From contig DMCI01000083.1 in assembly GCA_003445835.1 (NCBI GenBank), forward strand, positions 1 to 6,083: a stretch of DNA of 6,083 nucleotides. Direction: 5' to 3'. This document shows, one piece after another, positions 5,969-6,083 of this stretch (positions within the stretch are counted from its first letter, which is position 1; every line of letters starts with the position of its first letter). The notes below the pieces were generated by a model. That model was not told where the DNA came from. It saw only the letters and a list, made by a program, of their open reading frames with translations, and did no database searches. Origin of the DNA: Clostridiales bacterium (GTDB lineage: Bacteria; Bacillota; Clostridia; Christensenellales; CAG-1252). The position numbers and the translations under genes were made by a program.

Positions 5969-6083
5969 ACGGGACTTGAACGGGCGGGGTACGGCAACTG
6001 AAAAAGCAAGACACAACGGCAAGTTGCCGCCAAACGCGGGGGAGCGTTTGCCGCCCCGGCAAGAGATAGACGTCCCGTTTTCC
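5969..6083. other. GC-rich structured non-coding element with tRNA T-arm copies at its ends (may continue past window)
   Basis: No plausible gene lies here. The segment folds well on paper. An outer stem ACGGGAC/GTCCCGT (5969-5975 with 6072-6078, 7 bp) encloses a large internal loop. Next is GGGCGG/CCGCCC (5982-5987 with 6051-6056, 6 bp), which opens into a three-way junction with two arms: CGGCAACT/AGTTGCCG (5992-5999 with 6022-6029, 8 bp) and CAAACGC/GCGTTTG (6031-6037 with 6044-6050, 7 bp, loop GGGGGA). The junction linkers are very short. Positions 5969-5981 are an exact inverted copy of the tRNA T-arm, and 6072-6083 are a direct copy of the tRNA bases 5919-5930. It could be a structured RNA on either strand, a dispersed palindromic repeat, or a remnant of an insertion at the tRNA 3' end. 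I match it to no known RNA family. Confidence 0.5.

Noticed and set aside
5833..6033. A 66-codon open frame on the minus strand
   Set aside because: It runs antisense through the tRNA-Leu and its terminator; its peptide (KTGLEPTQ and so on) is the familiar translation of a reversed tRNA, not a protein.
6072..6083. Start of a second tandem tRNA-Leu
   Set aside because: Only the T-arm 3' half and part of the acceptor are matched; the bases before it (6061-6071) do not continue the T-loop or variable arm, so no second tRNA precedes the window end.
5937..6083. CRISPR array or riboswitch
   Set aside because: There are no regularly spaced direct repeats, and I recognise no conserved riboswitch core; the repeats are explained by inverted stems and tRNA T-arm copies.

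Overview
This window looks like an ordinary chromosomal housekeeping segment from a Bacillota-type bacterium, most likely a clostridial or uncultured gut lineage. The evidence for that is the polA-coaE-lytic transglycosylase gene order, a DNA polymerase I whose proofreading motifs have decayed, Shine-Dalgarno use inside the operon, and a tRNA with an encoded CCA end. The lineage is inferred from gene content and order only; no ribosomal RNA or other firm marker is present.

Layout. Positions 1-333 hold the last two thirds of an elongation factor P gene (+), cut by the window edge. It converges on a Na/Pi cotransporter-PhoU fusion gene (complement 404-2098), and a symmetric hairpin at 353-389 can terminate both. 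A 103-bp divergent region (2099-2201) separates the transporter from polA. It carries two good promoter candidates, one per strand, each placed so close to its start codon that both mRNAs are predicted to be leaderless or nearly so. On the + strand, polA (2202-4739), coaE (4739-5311) and a membrane-anchored lytic transglycosylase (5284-5814) overlap one another and form a likely operon. A class II tRNA-Leu(CAG) follows at 5850-5936, with its own candidate promoter and a clear terminator.

How the genes work together. The genes cover unrelated core tasks: translation of polyproline stretches (EF-P), phosphate transport, DNA repair and Okazaki fragment maturation (PolA), the last step of coenzyme A synthesis (CoaE), peptidoglycan turnover (transglycosylase) and leucine decoding.

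The least explained part is the last 115 bases. After the tRNA terminator, 5969-6083 is GC-rich and non-coding, and it can fold into a compact three-way junction closed by a 7-bp stem. Its two ends copy the tRNA T-arm, once inverted (13 nt) and once direct (12 nt, running off the window edge). It may be a structured RNA, a dispersed repeat or a tRNA-targeted insertion remnant; the window alone does not decide. I saw no defence system, CRISPR array, insertion sequence or obvious novel multi-gene system.
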